From contig JAHZCD010000001.1 of assembly GCA_019423025.1 (NCBI GenBank), positions 62,001 to 126,000 on the forward strand: a DNA stretch of 64,000 bases, written 5' to 3'. Both the position numbers and the translations under genes were made by a program. This DNA comes from Haemophilus sp. GTDB lineage: Bacteria; Pseudomonadota; Gammaproteobacteria; Enterobacterales; Pasteurellaceae. The notes beneath the pieces were generated by a model, which made no database searches, was not told the origin of the DNA, and saw only the letters and a list, made by a program, of their open reading frames with translations. This document shows, one piece after another, positions 1-8,027 of the stretch; the stretch's first letter is position 1, and each line of letters begins with the position of its first letter.

Positions 1-2126
1 TTTTCTGCTTCGATAATACGGCGAGCAGAAGCGTCCGCACGTACGTTAAAGCCAACAATAATCGCATTAGAGGCTGCCGCTAGGGTTGCATCAGTTTCAG
101 AAATACCACCGACACCAGAACCAACAACTTTCACTTTCACTTCATCAGTAGAAAGATCTTGTAACGATTGAATAATCGCTTCCACAGAACCCTGTACGTC
201 TGCTTTCACGATGATATTTAGTTCAGCAACATCACCTTCAGCCATATTACTAAACATATTTTCAAGTTTCGCTTTTTGCTGACGAGCAAGTTTCACTTCA
301 CGGAACTTACCTTGACGGTGTAACGCCACTTCACGTGCTTTTTTCTCATCACGTACTACAGTTGCTTCATCACCCGCTGCAGGTACACCAGAAAGACCTA
401 ACACCTCAACAGGGATAGATGGGCCGGCTTCATCGATTTCTTTACCGTTTTCATCGCGCATTGCACGAACACGACCGTATTCAAAACCGCAAAGTACGAT
501 ATCACCTTTACGTAAAGTACCAGATTGAACAAGAATTGTCGCAACCGGACCACGACCTTTATCAAGGTAAGATTCAATCACTACACCGCTTGCCATGCCG
601 TCTTTTACAGCCGTTAATTCAAGTACTTCTGACTGAAGCAAGATGGCATCTAATAAGTCATCAACACCGGTACCTTTCTTCGCAGAAACTGGAACGAATT
701 GCACATCACCACCGAATTTCTCAGAAATCACTTCGTGTTGAAGTAATTCTTGTTCTACTCGGTCTGGATTTGCTTCTGGTTTATCAATTTTGTTCACCGC
801 AACCACTAAAGGCGCACCTGCTGCTTTCGCGTGTTGAATCGCTTCAATGGTTTGAGGCATCACACCATCATCTGCCGCAACAACAAGAACAACGATATCC
901 GTTGCTTTCGCACCACGTGCACGCATTGAGGTAAATGCGGCGTGTCCCGGGGTATCTAAGAAGGTGATCATTTTGCCGTCATCCATTTCTACGTGGTACG
1001 CACCGATGTGCTGAGTAATACCACCCGCCTCACCTGCTGCAACTTTCGCTTTACGAATATAGTCAAGCAATGAGGTTTTACCATGGTCAACGTGACCCAT
1101 GATCGTTACAACCGGTGCACGAGTCACTTTTTCTGCATTAACATCACGATCGCCTAATACTTCTTCTTCGAGTTCATTTTCATTGCGAAGAATCACTTTG
1201 TGACCTAATTCTTCAGCCACTAATTGTGCCGTCTCTTGGTCAAGTACTTGGTTAATGGTTACCATTTCGCCCATCTTCATCATAGCTTTGATGATTTCAG
1301 TCGCTTTGGTTGCCATTTTATTTGCTAATTCCGCAACGGTAATGGTTTCACCAATAACAACATCTTGTTTCACAACCTGAACAGGTTTTGTGAAGGCTTG
1401 TTGTAATGCTGCGCCTTTCTTACCATTTTTACCTTTACCGAATTTACCGTCTTTTTGATTTTTACGGTTAGATTCGCGCTCATTTTTATTGCCGCCTTTC
1501 ACGTCATCGCGTTCTTTTTTCGCTTTAGCGACTTTATTTTTGCCGCGACCGCGATTTTCATTACGGCGTTCTTCTTCGTCCTCCGCTTCTAAAGCATAAC
1601 GAGAGCTTAAATTGTAATCAGTATAATCTTCTGATGCGCTTTCATTGCTTGACGTATCCGCTTCAGCATAACGTTTAGCATCTTCAGCAGCTTTACGCGC
1701 TTGCTCTTCTGCCTTTTTGCGAGCCAGCTCTTCCGCTTTGCGACGAAGTTCTGCTTCTTCCGCTTTACGTTTTTCTTTTTCTGGATCAACAGATTTAGGT
1801 TTATTTTCAACCGCTGGTTTCGCTGCCTTTTCTGCTTCAACCTTGGCTTTCTCAGCTTTCGCTTTTTCTGCTGCAGCTTTTTCAGCAGCTAAACGTGCTT
1901 TTTCTTCTGCCGCTTTCTTCTCTGCTTCTTGCTGTGCTTTTAATTTTTCTGCCTCAGCAGCTTTTCGGGCAGCATCTGTTGGCACAGTGCGTTTTTTACG
2001 AACTTCAACTTGTACCGCTTTTGCTTTACCGCCAGCTGTTGTACTGCTTACGGTTGTTTTTGTTCTGCGTTGAATACTTAGTTTTTTCGGTGCATTCGCA
2101 TCCGCATTTTTTACATCTTCAGTCAT
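1..2126 (-). CDS. infB: Translation initiation factor IF-2 (partial, C-terminus beyond window)
   Basis: GTPase that places fMet-tRNA on the 30S subunit and promotes 70S joining. About 708 N-terminal residues are present and the gene runs off the left edge. Order seen: short N-terminal domain, a long Lys/Ala/Glu-rich charged helix region (about 45-180), a basic linker, then the G domain with GHVDHGKT (344-351), DTPGHAAF, NKID and an SAK motif, followed by the start of domain II. The ATG at 2126 is preceded by AAGGAG. It lies 11 nt after nusA, the classical nusA-infB arrangement, so it should be co-transcribed with rimP and nusA. The only odd feature is the very charged N-terminal region, which is normal for Pasteurellaceae IF-2. 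Confidence 0.97.
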   Translation of the reverse strand, partial: MTEDVKNADANAPKKLSIQRRTKTTVSSTTAGGKAKAVQVEVRKKRTVPTDAARKAAEAEKLKAQQEAEKKAAEEKARLAAEKAAAEKAKAEKAKVEAEKAAKPAVENKPKSVDPEKEKRKAEEAELRRKAEELARKKAEEQARKAAEDAKRYAEADTSSNESASEDYTDYNLSSRYALEAEDEEERRNENRGRGKNKVAKAKKERDDVKGGNKNERESNRKNQKDGKFGKGKNGKKGAALQQAFTKPVQVVKQDVVIGETITVAELANKMATKATEIIKAMMKMGEMVTINQVLDQETAQLVAEELGHKVILRNENELEEEVLGDRDVNAEKVTRAPVVTIMGHVDHGKTSLLDYIRKAKVAAGEAGGITQHIGAYHVEMDDGKMITFLDTPGHAAFTSMRARGAKATDIVVLVVAADDGVMPQTIEAIQHAKAAGAPLVVAVNKIDKPEANPDRVEQELLQHEVISEKFGGDVQFVPVSAKKGTGVDDLLDAILLQSEVLELTAVKDGMASGVVIESYLDKGRGPVATILVQSGTLRKGDIVLCGFEYGRVRAMRDENGKEIDEAGPSIPVEVLGLSGVPAAGDEATVVRDEKKAREVALHRQGKFREVKLARQQKAKLENMFSNMAEGDVAELNIIVKADVQGSVEAIIQSLQDLSTDEVKVKVVGSGVGGISETDATLAAASNAIIVGFNVRADASARRIIEAE

Positions 2127-2137
2127 TATTAAACTCC

Positions 2138-3625
2138 TTACTCTTCGCTAAACCAGCAAATATTACGCGCAGCCATAATAAAGTCAGCGGCTTGCTCTGC
2201 GGTTAATTCTTCGATATCAGCTAAATCATCTACACCTTGCTCAGCAAGTTCTTCAAGCGTAGTAATTTGTTTTTCAGCTAATTTAAAGGCAATGTGACGA
2301 TTCATCCCTTCAAGATTTAATAAACGATCTTCAATATTCGCTTTTTTCAAGGCTTCTTCTTCAGCTGCAGCAGCTGCAGTAATCGCATCTTTTGCACGAC
2401 CTTGTAACTCTTCGATAAGATCTTCATCTTCTAAACCATCAATTGCAGTTAGCTCGCTTACTGGAACATAAGCCACTTCTTCTAAAGAAGTAAAACCTTC
2501 ATCCACTAAGATTTGAGCAAACTCTTCATCAAGACCCAATTTATCCATGAATAAATTTAATACTTTGGTATCTTCTGCTTGATGTTTTTCATTTAATTGC
2601 TCGGTGGTCATAACATTTAATGTCCAACCGGTTAATTGTGTCGCTAAACGTACGTTTTGACCGTTACGACCAATTGCTTGTGCTAAGTTGTCAGCATTGA
2701 CCGCAATATCCATTGAGTGATTATCTTCATCCACAATGATTGAAGTCACATCAGCCGGCGCCATTGCATTAATCACATATTGTGCCGGATTATCATCCCA
2801 AAGTACGATATCCACACGTTCTCCACCTAACTCATTGGTAATTGCTTGAACGCGTGCACCACGCATACCCACACATGCACCAACTGGGTCGATACGTTTA
2901 TCATTAGATTTCACCGCAATTTTCGCACGAGAACCTGGATCACGTGCCGCACCACGAATTTCAAGCATTTCTTCGCCGATTTCTGGTACTTCAATACGGA
3001 ATAACTCGATTAGCATTTCAGGTTTCGCACGAGTCACAAATAGTTGTGCCGTTTTGCTTTCTGGATTTACTTTATAAAGCACACCACGAACACGGTCGCC
3101 AGGACGGAAGTTTTCACGTGGAAGCATATCTTCACGCATAATCACGGCTTCTGCTTTATTGCCTAAATCTAAAATAATGCTTTCACGGTTTACTTTTTTC
3201 ACTGTACCCGTAACAATCTTACCTTCTTCAGAACGGAATTGCTCAACTACTTTTGCACGTTCTGCTTCACGGATTTTAGTGCTGATTACTTGGCGAGCAG
3301 TTTGCATTGCAATACGGTCAAATGCGATAGACTCAATTTGGTCTTCAACATAATCACCAAGTTGAACATTCGGATCTTCAAATTGTGCCGCTTCTAATGT
3401 CATTTCTTTTGTTGGCACTTTAACTTCATCAACCACCAACCAACGACGGAATGTATCAAATTCACCCGTTTTAGGGTTGATAGACACGCGAATATCGGTT
3501 TCATAGTCATATTTCTTCTTCGTTGAAAGTGCAATCGCACTCTCTAACGCTTCAAAAATCTTTTCACGTGGTAATAACTTCTCGTTAGATACTGCTTCAG
3601 CAGCTAACAAAATCTCTTTACTCAT
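2138..3625 (-). CDS. nusA: Transcription termination/antitermination factor NusA
   Basis: RNA polymerase-binding factor that modulates pausing, intrinsic termination and antitermination. The 495 residues match the family length. An N-terminal RNAP-binding domain is followed by an S1 domain (about 135-190, beginning GKIVTGTVKKVNRESI), two KH domains (about 230-345, with GACVGMRGARVQA and AIGRNGQNVRLA), and two C-terminal helix-hairpin-helix acidic repeats. A clear AAAGGAGAAA ribosome site precedes the ATG. It lies 15 nt after rimP and 11 nt before infB. In E. coli NusA feeds back on this operon through leader terminators; two hairpins between the tRNA and rimP would allow the same here (inference). 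Confidence 0.98.
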   Translation of the reverse strand: MSKEILLAAEAVSNEKLLPREKIFEALESAIALSTKKKYDYETDIRVSINPKTGEFDTFRRWLVVDEVKVPTKEMTLEAAQFEDPNVQLGDYVEDQIESIAFDRIAMQTARQVISTKIREAERAKVVEQFRSEEGKIVTGTVKKVNRESIILDLGNKAEAVIMREDMLPRENFRPGDRVRGVLYKVNPESKTAQLFVTRAKPEMLIELFRIEVPEIGEEMLEIRGAARDPGSRAKIAVKSNDKRIDPVGACVGMRGARVQAITNELGGERVDIVLWDDNPAQYVINAMAPADVTSIIVDEDNHSMDIAVNADNLAQAIGRNGQNVRLATQLTGWTLNVMTTEQLNEKHQAEDTKVLNLFMDKLGLDEEFAQILVDEGFTSLEEVAYVPVSELTAIDGLEDEDLIEELQGRAKDAITAAAAAEEEALKKANIEDRLLNLEGMNRHIAFKLAEKQITTLEELAEQGVDDLADIEELTAEQAADFIMAARNICWFSEE

Positions 3626-3640
3626 TTTCCTTTTTCTCCT

Positions 3641-4096
3641 TTAAAATTTTGCGATTACATTGGCTTTTTGAATGTTGCCAAAAATAAGAACTTGTTCCTG
3701 ACCATCAACAATAAGTGTCAACATGTCATTTTCAATTTTTTCCAATTTACCTTGCCATTTACGACGATCTAAAACAGGAATACGTAAATGCACAGCGATA
3801 TCCTCGCCCACATAACGTTGGAATTGTTCAAGCGTAAATAGTGGACGATCAAGACCTGGTGATGACACTTCGAGGTTATATTTATCCGCAATTGGATCTT
3901 CCACGTCTAAAATCGCGCTCACTTGACGACTTACATCAGCACAATCATCAACGCCTACGCCACCGTCTTTATCAATGAATAAACGTACGGTCATAAAACG
4001 ACCTGCACGTTGGCATTCAATCCCCCAAAGTTCGCAGCCTAAGTCTTCTACTGCACCTTGAAGCATCTCTTGCAATCTTTGTTCTAATGTTGCCAA
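3641..4096 (-). CDS. rimP: Ribosome maturation factor RimP
   Basis: Assists maturation of the 30S subunit. The 151 residues match the family. The N-terminal alpha/beta domain includes CELWGIECQRAG and a run DKDGGVGVDDCADVSRQ; the conserved motif NLEVSSPGLDRPLF follows, then the C-terminal SH3-like barrel ending KANVIAKF. The ATG at 4096 has an AGGAG-like site upstream (TTAGGAGCAAAA). It is the first protein gene after the initiator tRNA, in the order tRNA-fMet, rimP, nusA, infB known from E. coli and H. influenzae. Transcription must pass two terminator-like hairpins (4127-4162 and 4183-4205) unless a promoter lies between them and the gene. Confidence 0.96.
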   Translation of the reverse strand: MATLEQRLQEMLQGAVEDLGCELWGIECQRAGRFMTVRLFIDKDGGVGVDDCADVSRQVSAILDVEDPIADKYNLEVSSPGLDRPLFTLEQFQRYVGEDIAVHLRIPVLDRRKWQGKLEKIENDMLTLIVDGQEQVLIFGNIQKANVIAKF

Positions 4097-4126
4097 TTTT
4101 TGCTCCTAATCTTAAAATTCAGACAT

Positions 4127-4162
4127 AAAAAAAGGGTTAGGTTCCTCAATGAACCTAAGCCC
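4127..4162 (-). terminator. Rho-independent terminator or attenuator in the rimP leader
   Basis: Read on the minus strand, GGGCTTAGGTTC pairs with GAACCTAACCC (one bulged base, 6-nt loop) and is followed by seven T. It sits 30 nt before rimP and after a separate tRNA terminator. A second terminator with no gene between the two suggests a leader attenuator for rimP-nusA-infB, consistent with known NusA feedback in E. coli (inference). Confidence 0.75.
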
Positions 4163-4182
4163 AGTTTCTAAATTTCTCGTAC

Positions 4183-4205
4183 AAAAAAACCCCAAACTTG
4201 GGGTT
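4183..4205 (-). terminator. Terminator after the initiator tRNA
   Basis: Minus strand AACCCC, six-base loop, GGGGTT, then a T-run (7 T). It begins 20 nt beyond the CCA end of the tRNA. The plus strand reading also ends in TTCTTTTT, so it could work both ways. Confidence 0.8.
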
Positions 4206-4225
4206 CTTTTTACTGAACTTGTTAT

Positions 4226-4302
4226 TGGTTGCGGGGGCCGGATTTGAACCGACGGCCTTCGGGTTATGAGCCCGACGAGCTACCAAGCTGCTCCACCCCG
4301 CG
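4226..4302 (-). tRNA. metY: Initiator tRNA-fMet (anticodon CAT)
   Basis: A 77-nt tRNA read on the minus strand, starting CGCGGGGTGGAGCAG and ending in an encoded CCA. Initiator hallmarks are visible: C1 facing A72 at the top of the acceptor stem (no Watson-Crick pair), three consecutive G-C pairs at the base of the anticodon stem (GGG, CUCAUAA, CCC), and a TpsiC arm with GGTTCAAATC. Its place directly upstream of rimP-nusA-infB matches metY of E. coli. A strong promoter lies just upstream and a terminator just downstream. Confidence 0.97.
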
Positions 4303-4319
4303 TCCGAAATATGGGGTGT

Positions 4320-4347
4320 ATTATAGTGTTCTAAATCAAAAGATCAA
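4320..4347 (-). promoter_or_regulatory. Sigma-70-type promoter of the initiator tRNA
   Basis: On the minus strand TTGATC, a 16-nt spacer, then a perfect TATAAT, ending 18 nt before the mature tRNA 5' end. Position and strength fit a stable-RNA promoter. Confidence 0.7.
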
Positions 4348-4416
4348 GCGGTTTCTGCTAATTTTCTTGAAAACCTAAGATTTTTGACCGCACTTTGCTT
4401 TATCTTAAAGTGAGAG

Positions 4417-4545
4417 TTAGAATCCAAAGCCAGTTCCAAGACCTACACCAACGCCCACACCATTACTGCCGCCACCAGCGCCAACACCCACAGAACAAGC
4501 GCTTACCAAAGCACTTAATACAGCCACTAAAAATAATTTTTTCAT
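4417..4545 (-). CDS. Tiny glycine/valine-rich lipoprotein (42 aa), unknown function
   Basis: Forty-two codons from ATG 4545 to TAA 4417. A lysine-bearing signal (MKKLFLVAVLSALVSAC) ends in a lipobox V-S-A-C with the cysteine at residue 17. The mature part is only 26 residues, a run of Gly, Val and Ser (SVGVGAGGGSNGVGVG and onward). Its start codon overlaps the stop of the upstream kinase-like gene as ATGA, which indicates translational coupling. I do not recognise a family; Pasteurellaceae carry several such tiny Gly-rich lipoproteins. The signal peptide and lipobox are convincing, but a function cannot be inferred. Confidence 0.65.
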   Translation of the reverse strand: MKKLFLVAVLSALVSACSVGVGAGGGSNGVGVGVGLGTGFGF

Positions 4546-5264
4546 AGATTTTCCTTTGTTAAATGTTCAAATAACCGATAAACGGCCAATAAATCCGTTC
4601 GAGCAATTGGTTTAAACGGAAGTAAAAGATAATAAAGCCAGCGAAATCTTCTCATATATGACAACATATCAGCCCAATAAATCGTTGGACAGTGAGATTT
4701 ATAATAATCAAATAATTCACCAAGCTTTTCATCATCTAAGCCTTTCACACGACACAAACTGTATAAAAATGCTAGCATATCACGTGTAATCAACCAATGT
4801 TCATTATGGCTTTTTGAATGGGATTCAAAGTCCATAAAACTAATCTGACCATCTCTCCATGCAATATCTCGTATGGCTGGACGACCATGAATAATGCCTT
4901 GTTGATGAAGACTAATCAATATCTCCATCGCTGAATGCAAAATATGTGATTTTTCTGCCCAAGACAATTTTTCATCATTCAGCCAGCTGTTTAATGTTGG
5001 CCCCGCATCTTCCAATACTAAATAATCATCTCCGAAATCACATAATTTAGGTACTGGTGCACCAATATTATTCAGGTGCTGAAGAATCTCACATTCTTCT
5101 TTAAAATGTTGCTTTGGATGCGGTTTTAATAATAACCATATCCCTTTTAATTGCTCGGGTTGTTTTAACCAATAATGTTTCCCTAAATATTCAAATTGGA
5201 AAACACGTTCCCCACGGTGTTTTTCAAGAAGCTTCTGCACATGCTCTTTAAATGACGAAGTCAT
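4542..5264 (-). CDS. Small protein-kinase-fold protein (RIO/Bud32/WaaP-like)
   Basis: A 240-residue soluble protein with eukaryotic-like kinase features: a C-terminal catalytic-loop-like HGRPAIRDIAWRDG (about 125-138) and ISFMDFESH (about 141-149), where DFE replaces the DFG metal-binding motif. Upstream, WLLLKPHP and FKEECEILQHL resemble the VAIK lysine and helix C. This resembles the lipopolysaccharide kinase/RIO/Bud32 superfamily; the substrate is unknown. The ATG at 5264 has no strong ribosome site. The gene is followed with ATGA overlap by a tiny lipoprotein gene. It is not the known Kdo kinase KdkA as I remember it. An alternative is an aminoglycoside-phosphotransferase-like small-molecule kinase. 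Confidence 0.7.
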   Translation of the reverse strand: MTSSFKEHVQKLLEKHRGERVFQFEYLGKHYWLKQPEQLKGIWLLLKPHPKQHFKEECEILQHLNNIGAPVPKLCDFGDDYLVLEDAGPTLNSWLNDEKLSWAEKSHILHSAMEILISLHQQGIIHGRPAIRDIAWRDGQISFMDFESHSKSHNEHWLITRDMLAFLYSLCRVKGLDDEKLGELFDYYKSHCPTIYWADMLSYMRRFRWLYYLLLPFKPIARTDLLAVYRLFEHLTKENL

Positions 5265-5351
5265 AATCTCTACTTAAATTTTTATTGTATAGTGAAAAGA
5301 TAAGCGATACATTCTACAAAATTTTTATTCTTTTTCAATCAAGGAGAAAAT

Positions 5352-5912
5352 ATGCATTTTTTGAAAAAAGCGTTCGCTATACTGACTTTAGGCTTCTGCA
5401 CGCTATCCGTACAAGCCTCTCCCTTCAGTATCAGTGAGCAACAAATTAACCAATATTTAAGTGAAAAAGGCACGATTAATGACAAACTCGGTATTCCAGG
5501 ATTATTTTCAGTGGATTATGCGCTGAAAGATTTGGTTACTCAAATCGGGCAAACTGAAAGTAATCGTGTTGAAATGAGTGGTTTGGCTGATACGCTTATT
5601 CGTTTATCCGGTAAAACCTATCCGGCTAAATTGCATTTAACCTTTGATGCCGTTCCAGAATATAACGCACAAGAAGGTGCGCTCTATTTAAAAAATCTAC
5701 GAATTTTACGCTGGTCTGGCGAACCTAATAATGTCATGGATCAACTCCAAGACGTTATGCCGCTATTAAGTGATGGTGTTGCTGCACTATTAAGTCGTAT
5801 GCCGGTTTACACCTTGGATGAAAGCGACATGAAACAAATGCTAATTAAGAAATTTGCCAAAGAAATTAAAGTTGAGAAAGGTCGATTAGAATTAATTGGT
5901 GGAATGTTTTAA
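5352..5912 (+). CDS. DUF1439 (YceB-like) exported protein
   Basis: A 186-residue protein of the YceB/DUF1439 family. The N-terminal signal MHFLKKAFAILTLGF... ends at VQA-SP (about residue 23). E. coli YceB is a lipoprotein, but here the only signal cysteine is preceded by Phe, so a soluble periplasmic form is more likely. Family features are SISEQQINQYLSEKG near the mature start and a C-terminal IKVEKGRLELIGG. The strong AAGGAGAAAA site fixes the start. It is divergent from the kinase-like gene and convergent with qseC, with a shared terminator. The function of the family is unknown. Confidence 0.8.
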   Translation: MHFLKKAFAILTLGFCTLSVQASPFSISEQQINQYLSEKGTINDKLGIPGLFSVDYALKDLVTQIGQTESNRVEMSGLADTLIRLSGKTYPAKLHLTFDAVPEYNAQEGALYLKNLRILRWSGEPNNVMDQLQDVMPLLSDGVAALLSRMPVYTLDESDMKQMLIKKFAKEIKVEKGRLELIGGMF

Positions 5913-5918
5913 CAATAA

Positions 5919-5941
5919 GGGCGTATTAAACGCCCTTTTTT
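5919..5941 (+). terminator. Terminator between the DUF1439 gene and qseC
   Basis: GGGCGT, 5-nt loop, ACGCCC, then six T on the plus strand, 7 nt after the stop codon. It reaches the last codon of the convergent qseC. Confidence 0.85.
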
Positions 5942-7295
5942 ATAACTCAATGATAGCGCGCAAACCTTGAATTTGCCCGTTAGCTTCAATATTTTCTAAT
6001 CGGAAACGGTAATGATGCAATTCCGCTATTCTTGCCACAATAGACAATCCAAGCCCACTTCCCTTTTCATTTTGTCCTGCAGGACGATAAAAACGCTGCC
6101 CTAATTTTGCTAATTCTTCTGGCGCAACACCACTGCCATTATCTTCAATAAGAATTTTACGTGGCTGTAAAATCACACGAACCAGAGTGCCTTGAGGGCA
6201 ATATTTTATGGCATTATCCAATAAGTTTCTCAACATTTGGGCAAGTAATAATGGCTGCCCTTGCTTAACGGCAGGATCTCCCTGATGTTCAAACTGCAAT
6301 TCGATTTGACGTTGCTGAGCACTGAAATATAACTCACCGATAAGTGAGGTAATAATTTCTGACCAATCAATGGGTTCCTGATGATTTAATTCTTTAAGAT
6401 TATCTAATCGGGAAAGCGTAAGAAGCTGTTCGATTAATTGAGTTGCTCGGTCGATACCTTGGGTTAAATGCGCTAAGGCCGTTTCACGAGTTTGTGCATC
6501 ATCGCCAGCTAACTGTGCGACTTCTGTTTGAATACGTAATGCCGCTAATGGACTACGTAATTCATGTGCTGCATCAGAAACAAAGCGGCGTTCTCGCTCT
6601 AACTGTTCACTGGTACGCGTGAAAAATTGATTTAAGTTTTGGACTAACGGTAAAGTCTCCGTTGGTACATCATCGGTTTCTAATAACGACACATCACCTG
6701 GTCGGCGAGCTTGTACGTTTCGACTCAATCGATTAATTGGTTTTAATGCACGATAAATCACAATAAACGCGACCAATAAGAGTACTGGTAATCCTGCAAA
6801 CCAAATTCCTGTTTGGCTGAAAACCATTTTATTGACTAACTCTTCACGATATTCTAACTCTTGACCTACGGCGATCACCAATTCACCATTACCAACAGGT
6901 TGCCAATAAATCAACCATTCATCGTCATCATCTAAAATATGCTCTTTGCTAAAACCGGTCTTATTTTGAAAAATAAATTTGTCACCATTATCACCATCGG
7001 TTAATAATCTTTCACCTTTGTTAGAAAATATGGCAAAGGCCAATGCATCATTATCATAATGACGTTTCTGTGGTTTAAATCCACCACGTGGAAAATTAGC
7101 ATTTTCATCCAATAAGACATTTTTCAAATCAGAGGTTGCCAAACGCTCGGCAAAAAGCACCTGCTGTGCATTAAACACATCTTTTACTTCTTTTTTGACA
7201 ACCGTCCAGGCAACAGCCGTGGCAATGCACCACACGCAAAGTACGGTCAAACTTAAACCGATTAAGAGACGAAAACTCAGTCGTTTATTTTTCAT
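5940..7295 (-). CDS. qseC: Sensor histidine kinase QseC/FirS
   Basis: Inner-membrane sensor that phosphorylates QseB. In 451 residues: TM1 (about 9-31), periplasmic sensor (about 32-165) with an acidic LDDDDEW (131-137) and EYREE (148-152), TM2 (about 165-188), HAMP linker, HisKA with the phospho-acceptor in DAAHELRSPL (His244), and an ATPase domain with N-box LLDNAIKYCP, EDNGSGVAPEE and GSGLGLSIVAR. The start overlaps qseB by 11 nt. Related QseC/FirS proteins of H. influenzae and Aggregatibacter respond to ferrous iron and catecholamines through an acidic-Tyr-Arg-acidic-acidic periplasmic motif, which EYREE matches. The ygiW-qseB-qseC gene order supports the assignment. Confidence 0.93.
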   Translation of the reverse strand: MKNKRLSFRLLIGLSLTVLCVWCIATAVAWTVVKKEVKDVFNAQQVLFAERLATSDLKNVLLDENANFPRGGFKPQKRHYDNDALAFAIFSNKGERLLTDGDNGDKFIFQNKTGFSKEHILDDDDEWLIYWQPVGNGELVIAVGQELEYREELVNKMVFSQTGIWFAGLPVLLLVAFIVIYRALKPINRLSRNVQARRPGDVSLLETDDVPTETLPLVQNLNQFFTRTSEQLERERRFVSDAAHELRSPLAALRIQTEVAQLAGDDAQTRETALAHLTQGIDRATQLIEQLLTLSRLDNLKELNHQEPIDWSEIITSLIGELYFSAQQRQIELQFEHQGDPAVKQGQPLLLAQMLRNLLDNAIKYCPQGTLVRVILQPRKILIEDNGSGVAPEELAKLGQRFYRPAGQNEKGSGLGLSIVARIAELHHYRFRLENIEANGQIQGLRAIIEL

Positions 7296-7953
7296 TAACT
7301 TGTCCTAAAGCATAGCCTACGCCATGTACAGTACGAATAAATTGTTTACCCAGTTTTTGACGCAAATTATAAATGTGTACATCCAATGCACCACTACTTA
7401 ATTCTTCATCCCAATTTGACAATTTTTCTTCAATGGTCGCACGTGAAAGCACTCGTTCTTTATTCAGCATAAAAAGCTCGAGTAATTTATATTCACGTCC
7501 GGTTAATGTAATTTCATCCTCATTCAACCAAGCCTTACGCTGAGCAGGATCGAGTTTAACATTGCCATGCTCAATTTGTGGTTTAACTTGCCCATAACGA
7601 CGACGAATTAATGCCTGCAATCGCACCACCACTTCCGCCAAGGCAAAGGGTTTGCAAAGATAATCATCGGCACCTTGTTGAATGCCTTTAATGCGTTCAT
7701 CCAATGTATCACGTGCAGTTAAGATCAATACAGGCACATCTTGATTATTTGAACGCCATTGTTTTAATACATCCAAACCATCTAGTTTAGGCAGGGTTAA
7801 ATCCAATACCACTGCATCATAAGGCGCGCCGATTAAGGCGTTTAATCCACTTTGCCCATCAGTAAACCAATCTACAATAAAGCCTGATTTCGTTAAACCA
7901 ATTTGCAGACCATTGCCGATGAGAGGATCGTCTTCTACTAATAAAACTCGCAT
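7285..7953 (-). CDS. qseB: Response regulator QseB/FirR (OmpR family)
   Basis: DNA-binding response regulator of the QseBC/FirRS pair, 222 residues. Receiver domain has the acidic pocket E7, D8, D9, phospho-acceptor D51 in VVLDLTLPKLDG, and lysine in YLCKPF. The C-terminal winged helix shows LTGREYKLLELFMLNK and VHIYNLRQKLG. It follows ygiW after a 74-nt gap that contains an uptake signal and a terminator-like hairpin, and overlaps qseC. PmrA/QseB-type regulators bind direct repeats of CTTAA; three such repeats lie upstream of ygiW (8495-8520), which suggests autoregulation. Confidence 0.94.
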   Translation of the reverse strand: MRVLLVEDDPLIGNGLQIGLTKSGFIVDWFTDGQSGLNALIGAPYDAVVLDLTLPKLDGLDVLKQWRSNNQDVPVLILTARDTLDERIKGIQQGADDYLCKPFALAEVVVRLQALIRRRYGQVKPQIEHGNVKLDPAQRKAWLNEDEITLTGREYKLLELFMLNKERVLSRATIEEKLSNWDEELSSGALDVHIYNLRQKLGKQFIRTVHGVGYALGQVNEK

Positions 7954-7984
7954 AATATTGACCGCACTTTTACTTTTCTCAAAA

Positions 7985-8010
7985 CAAAAAATGGCGGGCT
8001 TTTGCCCACC
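7985..8010 (-). terminator. Intercistronic terminator/attenuator between ygiW and qseB
   Basis: On the minus strand GGTGGGC, AAAA, GCCCGCC (one G-U pair) followed by ATTTTTT. It lies 17 nt after the ygiW stop and 32 nt before the qseB start. If qseB is read from the ygiW promoter, only read-through transcripts reach it, giving more YgiW than QseBC. Confidence 0.75.
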
Positions 8011-8027
8011 ACTTCAAATTATATGAA

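Noticed and set aside
419..2073. Plus-strand open frames of up to 171 residues opposite infB
   Set aside because: They mirror the infB coding sequence; the Ala/Ser/Phe-rich 118-residue frame is just the reverse of its Lys/Ala/Glu repeats. No ribosome sites and no family resemblance.
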